From Actinomycetes bacterium (GTDB taxonomy: Bacteria; Actinomycetota; Actinomycetes; S36-B12; UBA10799): a DNA stretch of 15,811 nt. The stretch spans positions 1 to 15,811 of the forward strand of contig JAKOZM010000263.1 in NCBI GenBank assembly GCA_029779995.1, read 5' to 3'. A model generated the notes under the pieces. It worked only from the letters and a program-made list of their open reading frames with translations, was not told where the DNA came from and did not search any database. This document shows, piece after piece, positions 1 to 7,600 of this stretch (position 1 is the first letter of the stretch; each line of letters opens with the position of its first letter). The position numbers were made by a program, and so were the translations under genes.

Positions 1-28
1 TGTAGCGCCCCCCGTTCGCCGCCGGACT

Positions 29-61
29 CGGCCGCCCGGATCAGCACGATCCGAGCGGCCG
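29..61 (-). terminator. Hairpin terminator behind the small cysteine-rich gene
   Basis: A near-perfect inverted repeat. The left arm is CGGCCGC, C, CGGATC (29-42), the loop is AGCAC (43-47), and the right arm is GATCCG, A, GCGGCCG (48-61). This gives 13 base pairs with one C/A mismatch. It begins 6 bp after the stop of the minus-strand gene ending at 67, so it is placed to end that transcript. There is no T-run after it on either strand, which is common for high-GC actinobacterial terminators. It could act in both directions. Confidence 0.6.
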
Positions 62-66
62 AATCT

Positions 67-321
67 CTACGCGGCTTCGATCAGCACGTAGCCGCGACGA
101 CGACACTCCTGAAGGTCTTCTCTCAGTTCGCGGAGCACCCGCTCATCGAGATCCTTCGGCATCTGGCATCCGCAGGAGACCCCGCCGCCAGCGCCATAGC
201 CCTGGGGCTGTTCAGGCTGGCAACGCAACTCCGGCGGCACCTCGCGGGGCAGCGGCACGCACAGGTCGTGCCCGGAGCAGCGCCGACCAATCAACTTCAC
301 TCGACACCGATGAGGGGACAT
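67..321 (-). CDS. Small cysteine-rich hypothetical protein, 84 aa
   Basis: A basic 84-residue protein with seven cysteines (C6, C15, C21, C34, C50, C52, C73), including a C-G-C pair, and no obvious signal peptide or membrane segment. The spacing of cysteines with nearby H4 and H18 suggests metal binding, but no named domain is recognised. The C-terminal third is a charged helix rich in Leu, Arg and Glu. The ATG at 321 is preferred over the one at 345 because a purine-rich GGAAAGGAAG lies about 7 nt upstream of it. The gene is followed at once by a strong hairpin. It lies downstream of the DUF4037 gene on the same strand, but about 260 bp and two hairpins separate them, so it is probably a separate unit. 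Function unknown. Confidence 0.6.
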   Translation of the reverse strand: MSPHRCRVKLIGRRCSGHDLCVPLPREVPPELRCQPEQPQGYGAGGGVSCGCQMPKDLDERVLRELREDLQECRRRGYVLIEAA

Positions 322-406
322 CGGGCTTCCTTTCCTGGCCCACATGGACCGTTACAGGAGGCCCTAGACTCATCAGCGCACAGCCGAGGTTTCTAGGACC
401 TCAATC

Positions 407-432
407 GGGGCGGACGTTGACGCGTCCGTCCC
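407..432. repeat. Inverted repeat in the gap between minus-strand genes
   Basis: The arms GGGGCGGACG (407-416) and CGTCCGTCCC (423-432) pair across a 6-base loop with one G/T wobble. It lies between the DUF4037 gene end and the small cysteine-rich gene. It may be a second terminator, or a leader structure upstream of the small gene. No T-run follows. The rest of the gap 322-580 shows no gene. Confidence 0.4.
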
Positions 433-499
433 GACCCTTTCCTGAACCCAACCCGGACGGGCTGGGAGTCTTTGTCGAGATGTGATGAAGAGTGCACGA

Positions 500-546
500 A
501 CGCGTGCGGCGCAGATTGCATGAGCGGGCGCTGCGCCGCAGCGCGT
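500..546 (-). terminator. Hairpin terminator behind the DUF4037 gene
   Basis: The perfect 10-bp arms TGCGGCGCAG (505-514) and CTGCGCCGCA (531-540) are extended by ACGCG (500-504) pairing with CGCGT (542-546) around a single bulged G at 541. The loop is 16 bases. It begins 34 bp past the stop of the minus-strand DUF4037 gene, the right place for its transcription terminator. There is no U-tract. Confidence 0.5.
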
Positions 547-580
547 GCAAGGTAGCGCCTCGACGATGGTCGGACGTTCG

Positions 581-1642
581 TCAGGCAGGGGCTGGCCCGT
601 TGCTCACAGCTCCGACCGCAGCGCGCCGACGGGCCGCATGGACCAGGAGGTCCACATTGTCTGAACGTTGCTCGATACTGCCGAGTCCGATGGGCAGAGC
701 CCGGACCGCCGGATCGGAGATGCTGTCGCCGATAGCCGGCACCAGGGCCGGATTGAGATGGAGGAACGGGCGATCCCAGAACGGAGTGCAGACCGGCGCC
801 ACCGTCGGCAGCCCCGCACGTGCTTGATGGTCGGCTAGCAGTTCCACAGCGCGCAGCACTTGTTCGCCACGTTCCGGCCAAGTGGGTGCGTCGAGCACGT
901 TGGCCAGATGCCTAGTGAGCTGTCTCGGGAGCGGCAGCTGGGCGAAGACGGTGCCTCTCCACTTCGAGTAGGGCGCCCACCGGCGACACACGAGGAAGCC
1001 AAGATGCACAGCGACATCCACGAGACGTGCGGCGATGACACGTGACCCAAGATCGTCACCGCGCTCGCCCGCTCTCCCCATGAGCGGCAGCTCCTGGTCG
1101 ACACGCTGCCAGGCTGACGCGACCAGGTACCGCCACACGTCCTCGGGATACCAGGTCAACGCGGACCTCAGCACTGTGAGTTGTCCTTCGGAGTCCTCGA
1201 AGACTTCTCCCGACGTGAACTCGAGCACCGCCTGCCCGGTGAGGGACAGCCAGTCGAGTGCGCTGCCACCGACGCGCGGGTCGAATCCGAGGCGAGACTC
1301 AATCAAGGAGTCGAGGGTGTCCACCTCCACGGTCAGCGAAGGACTCTTCTGACCGGTGAACCGGAGCCGGGTGGGGTGGCCGCAAGAATCAGCTGGCAGA
1401 TGTCGAGTCAGCACATCCTCGACCCGCGATCGCGCCGTTGACGGCACCAGCAGTTGCAGCCGCAGGCCCCAGTCGTGATCGCGCGACATGTCGTCGTCCA
1501 GGCCCAGCACGTCCGAACCCGAGCCGATTCGCGCAGCGATTCGTGGCACCGAGGGGAGTTCGAGATCGAGCAGCGGGCGCACCATCTGGACCCAGTACGA
1601 CCTGGCCAGACCGATCCCGTTCTCATCGACCGTCAGCGCCAC
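581..1642 (-). CDS. DUF4037 domain protein, nucleotidyltransferase-like
   Basis: A 353-residue protein that looks full length for the DUF4037 family. The most telling stretch is residues 40-59, a glycine/serine-rich turn followed by an aspartate-rich run ending in S-R-D-H-D-W-G. This is the recognisable N-terminal motif of the family and resembles the G-S...DxD nucleotide-binding motif of nucleotidyltransferase folds. The C-terminal two thirds are mostly helical, with many Trp and Leu residues. The start is a GTG at 1642 without a clear Shine-Dalgarno sequence; it is kept because the family N-terminus begins close to here. The gene diverges from the toxin-antitoxin pair across a 180-bp intergenic region. 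Substrate and pathway are unknown. Such proteins occur as single genes, so a link with the neighbouring defence genes is not implied. Confidence 0.85.
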   Translation of the reverse strand: MALTVDENGIGLARSYWVQMVRPLLDLELPSVPRIAARIGSGSDVLGLDDDMSRDHDWGLRLQLLVPSTARSRVEDVLTRHLPADSCGHPTRLRFTGQKSPSLTVEVDTLDSLIESRLGFDPRVGGSALDWLSLTGQAVLEFTSGEVFEDSEGQLTVLRSALTWYPEDVWRYLVASAWQRVDQELPLMGRAGERGDDLGSRVIAARLVDVAVHLGFLVCRRWAPYSKWRGTVFAQLPLPRQLTRHLANVLDAPTWPERGEQVLRAVELLADHQARAGLPTVAPVCTPFWDRPFLHLNPALVPAIGDSISDPAVRALPIGLGSIEQRSDNVDLLVHAARRRAAVGAVSNGPAPA

Positions 1643-1728
1643 TCGTCGACACTACGGCTTGCGATGTCCGCTCGTCGGTATCACGGCGTGGGTGGCGATC
1701 CTTGCCCATCCGATGCTGTCTTGCCCGC

Positions 1729-1768
1729 AGCCGCCCGGCTTCCCCCGCTGGGGCGGGGCCGGGCGGCT
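1729..1768. repeat. Long GC hairpin in the divergent intergenic region
   Basis: The perfect 11-bp arms AGCCGCCCGGC (1729-1739) and GCCGGGCGGCT (1758-1768) enclose an 18-base loop that itself holds complementary CCCC and GGGG tracts. It sits between the divergent DUF4037 gene (start 1642) and the toxin gene (start 1823), upstream of both, so it does not end either gene. It may insulate the two promoters or serve as a protein-binding dyad. Apart from this and the operator-like repeat beside the toxin, the stretch 1643-1822 shows nothing. Confidence 0.5.
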
Positions 1769-1797
1769 GGCTGGGACTCTGTCCGCATGCGCAACGG

Positions 1798-1813
1798 GTA
1801 TCCTGTGGGATAC
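1798..1813 (+). promoter_or_regulatory. Operator-like inverted repeat of the toxin-antitoxin operon
   Basis: A perfect 6-bp inverted repeat, GTATCC and GGATAC, with the 4-base spacer TGTG. It ends 9 bp before the toxin GTG and overlaps the candidate -10 box TACAAT. HigA-type antitoxins with helix-turn-helix domains usually bind such short dyads to repress their own operon, so this is the probable HigA operator. The assignment rests on position and symmetry only. Confidence 0.55.
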
Positions 1814-1816
1814 AAT
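1811..1816 (+). promoter_or_regulatory. Candidate -10 box of the toxin-antitoxin operon (leaderless)
   Basis: TACAAT differs by one base from the -10 consensus and ends 7 bases before the toxin GTG at 1823. That is the spacing expected when transcription begins at or beside the start codon, giving a leaderless mRNA, a common arrangement in actinobacteria. No convincing -35 box lies 17-18 bp upstream. No Shine-Dalgarno sequence precedes the GTG, which agrees with leaderless initiation. Confidence 0.45.
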
Positions 1817-1822
1817 CCAGCC

Positions 1823-2130
1823 GTGGAAATCCTGACGACGGATGCCTACGACAGTGGATCCGCAGGCTTAAGGACGTGCAAGCTCGGGCCCGGATCAACG
1901 TGGCGTTGCGCCGCAGCCAACTCGCGGGCCGACTCGTCGGGGACCTCCATCCTGTGGGTGACCACGTCTTCGAGATGCGCTTCTATTTCGGCCCCGGCTA
2001 CCGCGTCTACTACATGCAGAACCAAGAGACGGTCATCCTGCTCTTGGCCGGCGGCGACAAGTCCACCCAGACAACAGACATCGGCAAGGCCAAAGAGTTG
2101 GCCGCCCAGATCCGAGAGGACAAGCCATAG
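1823..2130 (+). pseudogene. HigB/RelE-type toxin gene, frameshifted
   Basis: The conceptual product is a 102-residue toxin of the RelE/ParE superfamily (HigB-like, ribosome-dependent mRNA nuclease group). The N-terminus begins at GTG 1823 and reads VEILTTDAYD in one frame. At 1852 the matching sequence continues in another frame as QWIRRLKDVQ and runs to the TAG at 2130. The two pieces join exactly if one base, most simply a C in GACCAG, is missing. Family hallmarks are the basic R-R-L-K...A-R-A-R-I helix, the F-G-P-G-Y-R-V-Y strand and the L-A-G-G-D-K-S-T-Q strand near the C-terminus. In the frame carrying most of the protein there is no start codon upstream of the break; an internal GTG in R-L-K-D-V-Q could give only a shortened product. 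The antitoxin gene follows after 2 bp. It is either inactivated, ribosomally frameshifted or a sequencing error. Confidence 0.75.
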
Positions 2131-2132
2131 GA

Positions 2133-2423
2133 GTGACCCTCAACCGCTGGGACGCCAGCGACTACCTGGAGACCACCGAAGACATGTTGGCCTACCTCGA
2201 CGAAGCCGCCCGCACCGGCGACCCCGCCCTGCTCCAGGCCGCTCTGGGTGACATCGCCAAGGCCAAGGGAATGAGCGAGATCGCCCGCGTCGCGGGCGTC
2301 GGCCGCGAATCGCTGTACAAGTCCCTCAGCACGACGGGGAACCCGTCCTTCCAGACCATCGCCAAGGTCATCGACGCCCTCGGGGGCCAGCTCGCGATCA
2401 CCCCAAAGTCACCCGCGGCCTGA
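2133..2423 (+). CDS. HigA-like antitoxin with helix-turn-helix domain
   Basis: A 96-residue protein matching the addiction-module antidote family paired with HigB-like toxins. The N-terminal half (roughly residues 7-45), beginning with an acidic segment ending in Y-L, is expected to contact the toxin. Residues 46-80 form a Cro/cI-type helix-turn-helix (M-S-E-I-A-R-V-A-G-V, R-E-S-L-Y-K-S-L, then P-S-F-Q-T-I-A-K-V-I). The family typically neutralises the toxin and represses the operon, here presumably through the dyad at 1798-1813. The start is a GTG two bases after the toxin stop, with GGAG directly against it and AGAGGA a little upstream, so translation is coupled to the toxin gene. The frame is intact although the toxin frame is broken, so it may survive as an orphan antitoxin or regulator. 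Confidence 0.85.
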   Translation: MTLNRWDASDYLETTEDMLAYLDEAARTGDPALLQAALGDIAKAKGMSEIARVAGVGRESLYKSLSTTGNPSFQTIAKVIDALGGQLAITPKSPAA

Positions 2424-2524
2424 GCCGTCCCAATCGACTTGCCCTCGCGGTGTAGTGCAAGATCCCAGGCTTGGCGTCAGGGTAAGGCGCGCTGAGCGTA
2501 GGCGGACGTGGTGGACTTGGGGCC

Positions 2525-3067
2525 ATGCAGACCACACTGCCGATGGAGTCCTCGCTGCTTCTTGTGATCCACGAGGCCGAGACCGCCGTGGGTCGGTATC
2601 GCGTTCTGCATGACCTCGCCGCCCAGGTCGGCGTCCCGGCGCACATCACCGTGGCCTACCCCTTCAAGCCGACCTCAGCCATGGGCGAGACGGACATGGC
2701 CCGCCTGGGAAAGTTGATTGCAGCGACACCAGCGTTCAGCATCGAGCTCGCCTCGACCGGCTGGTTCGGCACCGACGTCCTGTTCTTGACCCCCACGGAG
2801 CCCGACCCGATCATCCGGCTCACCCGCCGCGTGGAGGCCGCTTTCCCCGATTACCCGATTTACGGCGGCGCCTACAGCGATATCCACCCCCACCTGACGG
2901 TCGCCCACGGGTCTGCGGAGGACGTGCTTCGCGACATCGAGGGTGAGTTGTTGCCCAGTCTGCCGATCACCCATCGCGCGACTTGCGTTCAGCTCTGGTC
3001 CGGCCCGGCGCTGTCCACCAAACGGGACGGATGGCACTTGGTGGAGACGTTCCCGTTGGCCAACTGA
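2525..3067 (+). CDS. 2'-5' RNA ligase family protein (2H phosphoesterase)
   Basis: A 180-residue protein with the two H-x-T motifs that define the 2H phosphoesterase superfamily: H40-I-T42 (followed by V-A-Y-P-F) and H123-L-T125 (followed by V-A-H-G). They are 83 residues apart, the usual distance. The family includes LigT/ThpR, 2',3'-cyclic phosphodiesterases and enzymes acting on cyclic nucleotides or RNA ends. The sequence does not show which substrate is used. The ATG at 2525 gives a normal N-terminus and full length; there is no clear Shine-Dalgarno sequence. It lies 101 bp after the antitoxin gene on the same strand and is convergent with the Wadjet operon. It could act in RNA repair or in breaking down a cyclic-oligonucleotide signal, but nothing in the window ties it to either. 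Confidence 0.85.
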   Translation: MQTTLPMESSLLLVIHEAETAVGRYRVLHDLAAQVGVPAHITVAYPFKPTSAMGETDMARLGKLIAATPAFSIELASTGWFGTDVLFLTPTEPDPIIRLTRRVEAAFPDYPIYGGAYSDIHPHLTVAHGSAEDVLRDIEGELLPSLPITHRATCVQLWSGPALSTKRDGWHLVETFPLAN

Positions 3068-3494
3068 CAGAGGGTGTTCCGCCCGACGAGAAGTCGCGTG
3101 GTCATCGCGCCCAGTTGGCCAGGCTCGAGAGGTCACGCCATGGATTCTGATCGCATAACGTCGAGAGACAACATGCGGCTTACCCATAACGGCACGTTTA
3201 TGTTACATACCCTTACCCGGTGCGCAATCTTGGCTGCATCTCGACAGCTGTCGAGATGCAGCGCAGATTGCGCGCTCGCGTGCTGGGTACTTTGCACGAC
3301 CCGGGCGACGAGGCCGAAGTCTGCAAAGTCCAAGGTGCCCGATCGTTACAGGCCAGTCGGTCGAGGGGTCGTTCGCAGGGCTGGCCATAGGACTTCGCCG
3401 TCTCTGTCGCCCCGGGCCTATGGACCCATCACGCTGAGCAGTCCTTCCGCAAGCAACCGGCGTTCGACCGGGTCAGTCTTGGCGTTGCATTCCG
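3068..3494. other. Gene-free convergent region with several inverted repeats
   Basis: About 430 bp between the converging 2H phosphoesterase and jetD genes. It holds the 52-bp palindrome at 3222-3273, a small AT-rich dyad TATGT-T-ACATA (3199-3209), and an 8-bp inverted repeat ACTTTGCA/TGCAAAGT (3289-3296 and 3322-3329). Short open frames cross it on both strands, but none has a ribosome site or recognisable product, and several merely read through the palindrome. No tRNA, integrase remnant or duplicated att core was recognised. Confidence 0.6.
3222..3273. repeat. 52-bp near-perfect palindrome without a loop
   Basis: Two 26-base arms meet at 3247/3248 with no spacer. The outer GCGCAATCT (3222-3230) pairs with AGATTGCGC (3265-3273). 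The inner CTGCATCTCGACAG (3234-3247) pairs with CTGTCGAGATGCAG (3248-3261). Only the three bases in between (TGG at 3231-3233 opposite CGC at 3262-3264) contain mismatches. It could extrude as a cruciform or form a long RNA hairpin. It lies between convergent genes, 155 bp from one stop and 222 bp from the other, so a bidirectional terminator is the conservative reading. No T-run flanks it. A binding or recombination site is the alternative. Confidence 0.9.
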
Positions 3495-4670
3495 CTAGTC
3501 AGTTGGGCTTGACGCGCCCCAGACGGGAATCGCGCTCAGGATGGTACGACGCGCTACTTCCAACGGGATGCGTTCCTGCTCAACGCGACGGTGCCCGGTG
3601 TGGGCGGCATCGAGGACCCGTTCATAGACGGCTCTCTCGCCGGGTGTGAGGCACGGGAGTGGTTTCGGCACGCCGGGCCCGAGGGGCTTGTTGTTCTTGT
3701 CGGTGTTGGTGCCGAACGGTTCGTAGGTCTCAAAGGTTGCGGGGTCCATGAGGATACTGGTGACGGGTACGCCAGCGGCCCGCCAGCCGTTGAGAATTTC
3801 GTAACCGTGGGCGTCAAGGTCACCCCAGTAGTAGACGTGAGGGGCGCGGGTTAACCAGGGGAACGCGGCGGCGGTCTTGCCGCCGAATCCTTCACCTTCT
3901 ACGACGATGCCACCGGGGATGGGCGGGAAGTGGATGGCGGTGTCCTTGTTCTCGGAAATGACCACGACCTGCGGCGGGTAGGCGGGTGTGAACGCGTCGT
4001 CGACGGTGGCGGAGTCGTGCACTCGTCCGCCTGCGGCACGGTGGTGGGGATCGAGATAGCTGAAGTGGATGCGTGGCGGGTGTTCGGGGAGGAGCCCGAG
4101 GGTTTCACGTCCGCTAAGAGTCAGTAGGAGCGCACGGTGTCCGTTGAGCCACTTGGCGTGGACGCCGGGGATCGGGACCTGTCGTGGGGTGAGGCCGGTG
4201 GCGTCGTTGCGCCTGAACCAGTCGGCGACGGTAAGGAGTAGCCCGAAGTCAGTGTCGGTGTACCCGTTTACTGCGCGCAGCATCTTGGATGAGTTTTCGA
4301 GGTGAGGGTGGCGTTCACGCAGCGTCGTGAGGCGACGGCTGGCACCTGCCAGTCTGGCGGGCCAGTCGCCACCGGCGAGACGTGCAGCATCGTCGATAGT
4401 GGCGACCGTCAGGCCGACGGGGAGGTCCTGGATGGTGGAGTAGACGCGTTTCGGTTCGGTGTGGAGCGTGACGGGGCGTGTCCGAGCCCAGTCGGCCCAG
4501 ATGCGGCGCAGCGGCTGGTAGGTGTCTTGCCATCCTGCCTCGAGCGCGCTCTTGGAATCAGTGCCGAGGGAGAAGCGGTGAGGCCACGAGGATTGGTCTG
4601 CGAGGTGGTCGGCCCAGGTGTTGTCCAATCGCCGCTCGATGTCGGCGAGGACCGTCTCGGGGGTCTTCAT
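3495..4670 (-). CDS. jetD: Wadjet nuclease subunit JetD
   Basis: A 391-residue protein matching JetD (DUF3322 plus DUF2220), the nuclease of type I Wadjet that cleaves plasmid DNA held by the JetABC motor. The N-terminal region (about 1-200) is the arm/DUF3322 part, with W-x-x-x-W and R-x-V-P-I-P-G motifs. The C-terminal Toprim/topoisomerase VI-like domain carries the acidic residues: E240 in V-V-I-S-E-N-K-D-T, G-E-G-F-G-G at 259-264, and D284-L-D286 in Y-W-G-D-L-D-A-H-G, followed by the R-V-E-Q-E-R signature (E364, E366). All expected catalytic residues are present. The ATG at 4670 overlaps the jetC stop by 4 bp (ATGA), so translation is coupled; the open frame upstream of it is jetC antiframe. 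The length is normal. JetD is the last gene of the operon. Confidence 0.95.
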   Translation of the reverse strand: MKTPETVLADIERRLDNTWADHLADQSSWPHRFSLGTDSKSALEAGWQDTYQPLRRIWADWARTRPVTLHTEPKRVYSTIQDLPVGLTVATIDDAARLAGGDWPARLAGASRRLTTLRERHPHLENSSKMLRAVNGYTDTDFGLLLTVADWFRRNDATGLTPRQVPIPGVHAKWLNGHRALLLTLSGRETLGLLPEHPPRIHFSYLDPHHRAAGGRVHDSATVDDAFTPAYPPQVVVISENKDTAIHFPPIPGGIVVEGEGFGGKTAAAFPWLTRAPHVYYWGDLDAHGYEILNGWRAAGVPVTSILMDPATFETYEPFGTNTDKNNKPLGPGVPKPLPCLTPGERAVYERVLDAAHTGHRRVEQERIPLEVARRTILSAIPVWGASSPTD

Positions 4671-7600
4671 CCGGTGGCCTCGGAGCTCGCAGCAGGGGTG
4701 GCGGGGGGCTTGCTGATGGGTTGGACGGGCTTGACGTAGGAGATGCCCTTGTCGCTCTTGGACATGTAGAGGATTTGTTCGGCATGGGGCTCGAGGGCGG
4801 TGAACTGTCCGTACGGGGCACCGATGATGAGCTGAAAGCCAAGCCCCTTCCAAGCATCGACGGCACGTCCGGCGAACTCGCTGTCGGCCTTGACGAACCC
4901 CTCATCGAGAAAGACGGGGGCGAACCGCGGGCGGGTGTTGGTGTCGTCGCCCAACTGGAACCTTAGGGCGGCTCCGACGATGAACGCGACAAGTTCCTGG
5001 GTTTCGCCGCCGGACTTGCCGCCGAGGGAGGCGTACGTGGACCGGTCGACCCTTGTGACTGGGTCGTAGGCGACAGCGGTGATTTCGATGTGCCGGTTCA
5101 CGTCGAGGAAGTAGTCGCGGTCACGGGTGGACTTCCCGGTGGTGTCCTTGCGGATGGCAAACATGAACTTGCGGAGCCGCTTGAACCAGTTCTGAATCTG
5201 CTCCTCGGTGAAGGCGTCGGCGTTGACGCGAGAGAGGATCCGCAGTTCCTTCTTGAACTTCACGATGTCGTCGCGGTGCAGTTCGCGCAGGTCGATGCGG
5301 AGTCGGTCGCGGTGGGCACCGAAGGGGAGCCGTTCAAGGATGGTGTTGACCGGGTCGAGGCGTTGGCGAATCTCTTCGATGGCCATGCTGAACGCGCCTG
5401 CAAGGGGGACGAGGTCTTGTCCCGACCAGTCGGTGAGTCGCTTGGACCATTCGGCGCGGCGGTCGGCGAGACCTCGGGCGATGATGTCGTCGTAGATGCG
5501 ACGGAACGTGTCGTAGTTCTCCACCGACCCAGACAGGTTGGGTTCCTCCCACCGGTCGAGGAAACGACGGAAGGTGCTTTCGAGCGCGCGGGTCTTGTCG
5601 GCGACTTTCTCGTTTGCGCCCTTGAGTTGTTCACCGAGGCGCGTCTTGAGCCTGGCCCAGCCACCGCGGTTGAACTCGTCGAGGTCCACGGCGTTGGCGA
5701 CTTGGCGGTACTCGGTGTCGAGGTAGTCGGTCTGGATCTGGGTGAGAACGACCTGCTGGGCGCGGTCGATGCGTTCGATTTCGCCGACCACGTGGTCCTT
5801 GCGGGTGATGACTTGGTTCTTGGACTTCTCGACCCGCTCAAGGGCCTGGTTGGCGGCCCATACGGCCCCGGTGGCCCTCTTGAGTTCGGCGAGGATGTGG
5901 GTGTGCTCCTCCTTGAGGGCTCGGAGGTTGTCGTCGGCGTCGAGGATACGGTCGCGCTGATCGGCGAGTTCCTTGATCTGGGCGGTGATGCCGCCTTCGT
6001 CGATGGCGGCCCATGCGGTGCCGACGATGTGGTCGTGAGCTGACTTAGCGTTAACTAGGGCGGTGGAGCGTGCGTTGAGGGCTTGTTCCTGTTGGCCGAG
6101 ATCGCCAATGAGGGTGTTCAGTTCGCTGATGCGTCCGTCGATTTCGCGGAGCCGGTCGACGCTGGAGAACCCGATGACGTACGGAGCGTTGTTGCTGCCG
6201 TGGGCACCCGAACGACCCCGGCGGGTTTGCCCGTTGATGGTGACCCTCTGCCCGCCCCCGGAGAGTTCGTCGGGGGTGTTGACGCACAGAGCGTCGGTGT
6301 CGTCGCCGGTGAGCCGGTCGAGGACCCAGTTGGTGAACGGGGTGTCCTTGAAGTCGAGCTTCCCGGAGATGTAGCGCGGGTCGAGGTTCTCGGGCTGGAA
6401 GCCGGACAGGTCGATGCCTTGGAAGTTGACCCGTGCTGGGATGTCGGCTTGGTCGATGGCGCGGGAGAACCGGTCGAGGTGGTTAGCGTCGACGAGCATG
6501 ACCCGGGCGATTCCGAACAGGGTCGTTTCGATGGCTTTGCGCCACCGCTGCTCACCGTCGCGAACGTCGATGAGTTCACCGACGAATGGCAGGTCTTCGG
6601 GTCGCATCCCGGCGGCGTGTGCCATCGCCAGCCTCGCGACATGCAGGCGGTGGTCCATCCGCCCTTTGCGGTCCTTGAGGGACTCCCGCTCGACGGCGAG
6701 GTCGTCCTTCTCGGTGAGCGGTGCGGCGACCTGCCGGTTCAGCAGGGCCCTCTGCCGGTTCAGGTCGTCCAAGGTTGCCTGGAACCCGTCCAGGAACTCC
6801 TTGGAGGTGGCACGGGCGGCGTCGAAGTCGTCCTCGGATTCGATCTTCAGGTTGAGGGGCGCGGTTAGGCGGTCGAAGGTGTCGCGGCGTTCGCGGGCGG
6901 CGGCGCGGGCGAGCCGGAGCCGGTCAAGGTCGGCGTCGAGCCGGGCTACGGTCGCGTGTGAGTCGTTCTCGGCGAGGGCGGCCTCCACGTTGGCCTTGCT
7001 GATGTTGAGGTCGGCCTCCCGCTCCTGCGCGGTCCGCTTGGCCTTCCCGAACGTTTCGCGCTCGGCACGAAGGTTGTCCTCGACGGCTTCGAGGAGCCGA
7101 TCTTCGGTAGTGAGTTTCCACAACCCAAACGGGGTGTCATCCTGGGAGTATCCGAGACCGAAAGTGTCGATGAGGCGGACCTTCTCCCGTGCGGCTTCCC
7201 GCTCCTCCCACAGAGCGGGGATGGGCGCAAGGACTTCGGCCTTTTTCGCCTCGGACTCCATCGCTGCGTATGCGTCTTCGAGGTCCTTGAAGTGCTCGAC
7301 GGCCGCGTCGGCGGCCGCGTAGGTGCCAGGCTGTTCGAGGACGAGTTTCTTGTACAGGTCGTCCACGGTGGGAATCTGGTGCCCGGCCTGGATGCGGGCC
7401 AGCAGCCGGAGAGCCCTGGCTCCGTCGCCGTGGGGGCCGATGCCGAGGCGGGTGCAGAACGCCTGCGCGAACGCCGCGTAGGAATCGTGCATCTTGAGGT
7501 TCGCGAGCCGGCCCTCGACGGCACGTTTGTCGAACTTGCCTGCAGCGAACGGTTCCAGGTCGGGCAGGTGGACGGTGCCCTCGATGGTGCACATCTTCCG

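Noticed and set aside
1438..1822. The long upstream extension of the frame that contains the toxin body
   Set aside because: It crosses the 5' part of the DUF4037 gene on the other strand and the intergenic hairpin, and has no ribosome site or homology. The family N-terminus begins at 1823 in the neighbouring frame.
3289..3329. The inverted repeat ACTTTGCA/TGCAAAGT as a transposon end or attachment site
   Set aside because: It is only 8 bp with a 25-bp spacer. No second copy, target duplication or recombinase gene was seen, so it is recorded only as part of the intergenic region.
3133..3388. Two short minus-strand open frames downstream of jetD
   Set aside because: Both are created largely by reading the palindrome and its flanks. 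They lack ribosome sites and similarity to known proteins, and they overlap each other in different frames.
3074..3649. A 191-codon plus-strand open frame across the palindrome
   Set aside because: It overlaps the jetD 3' end antisense and reads through the 52-bp palindrome; there is no ribosome site and no recognisable product.
5090..6043. A 317-codon plus-strand open frame within jetC
   Set aside because: Antisense shadow of the JetC coiled-coil region; its Val/Glu/Asp-rich low-complexity product matches no family.
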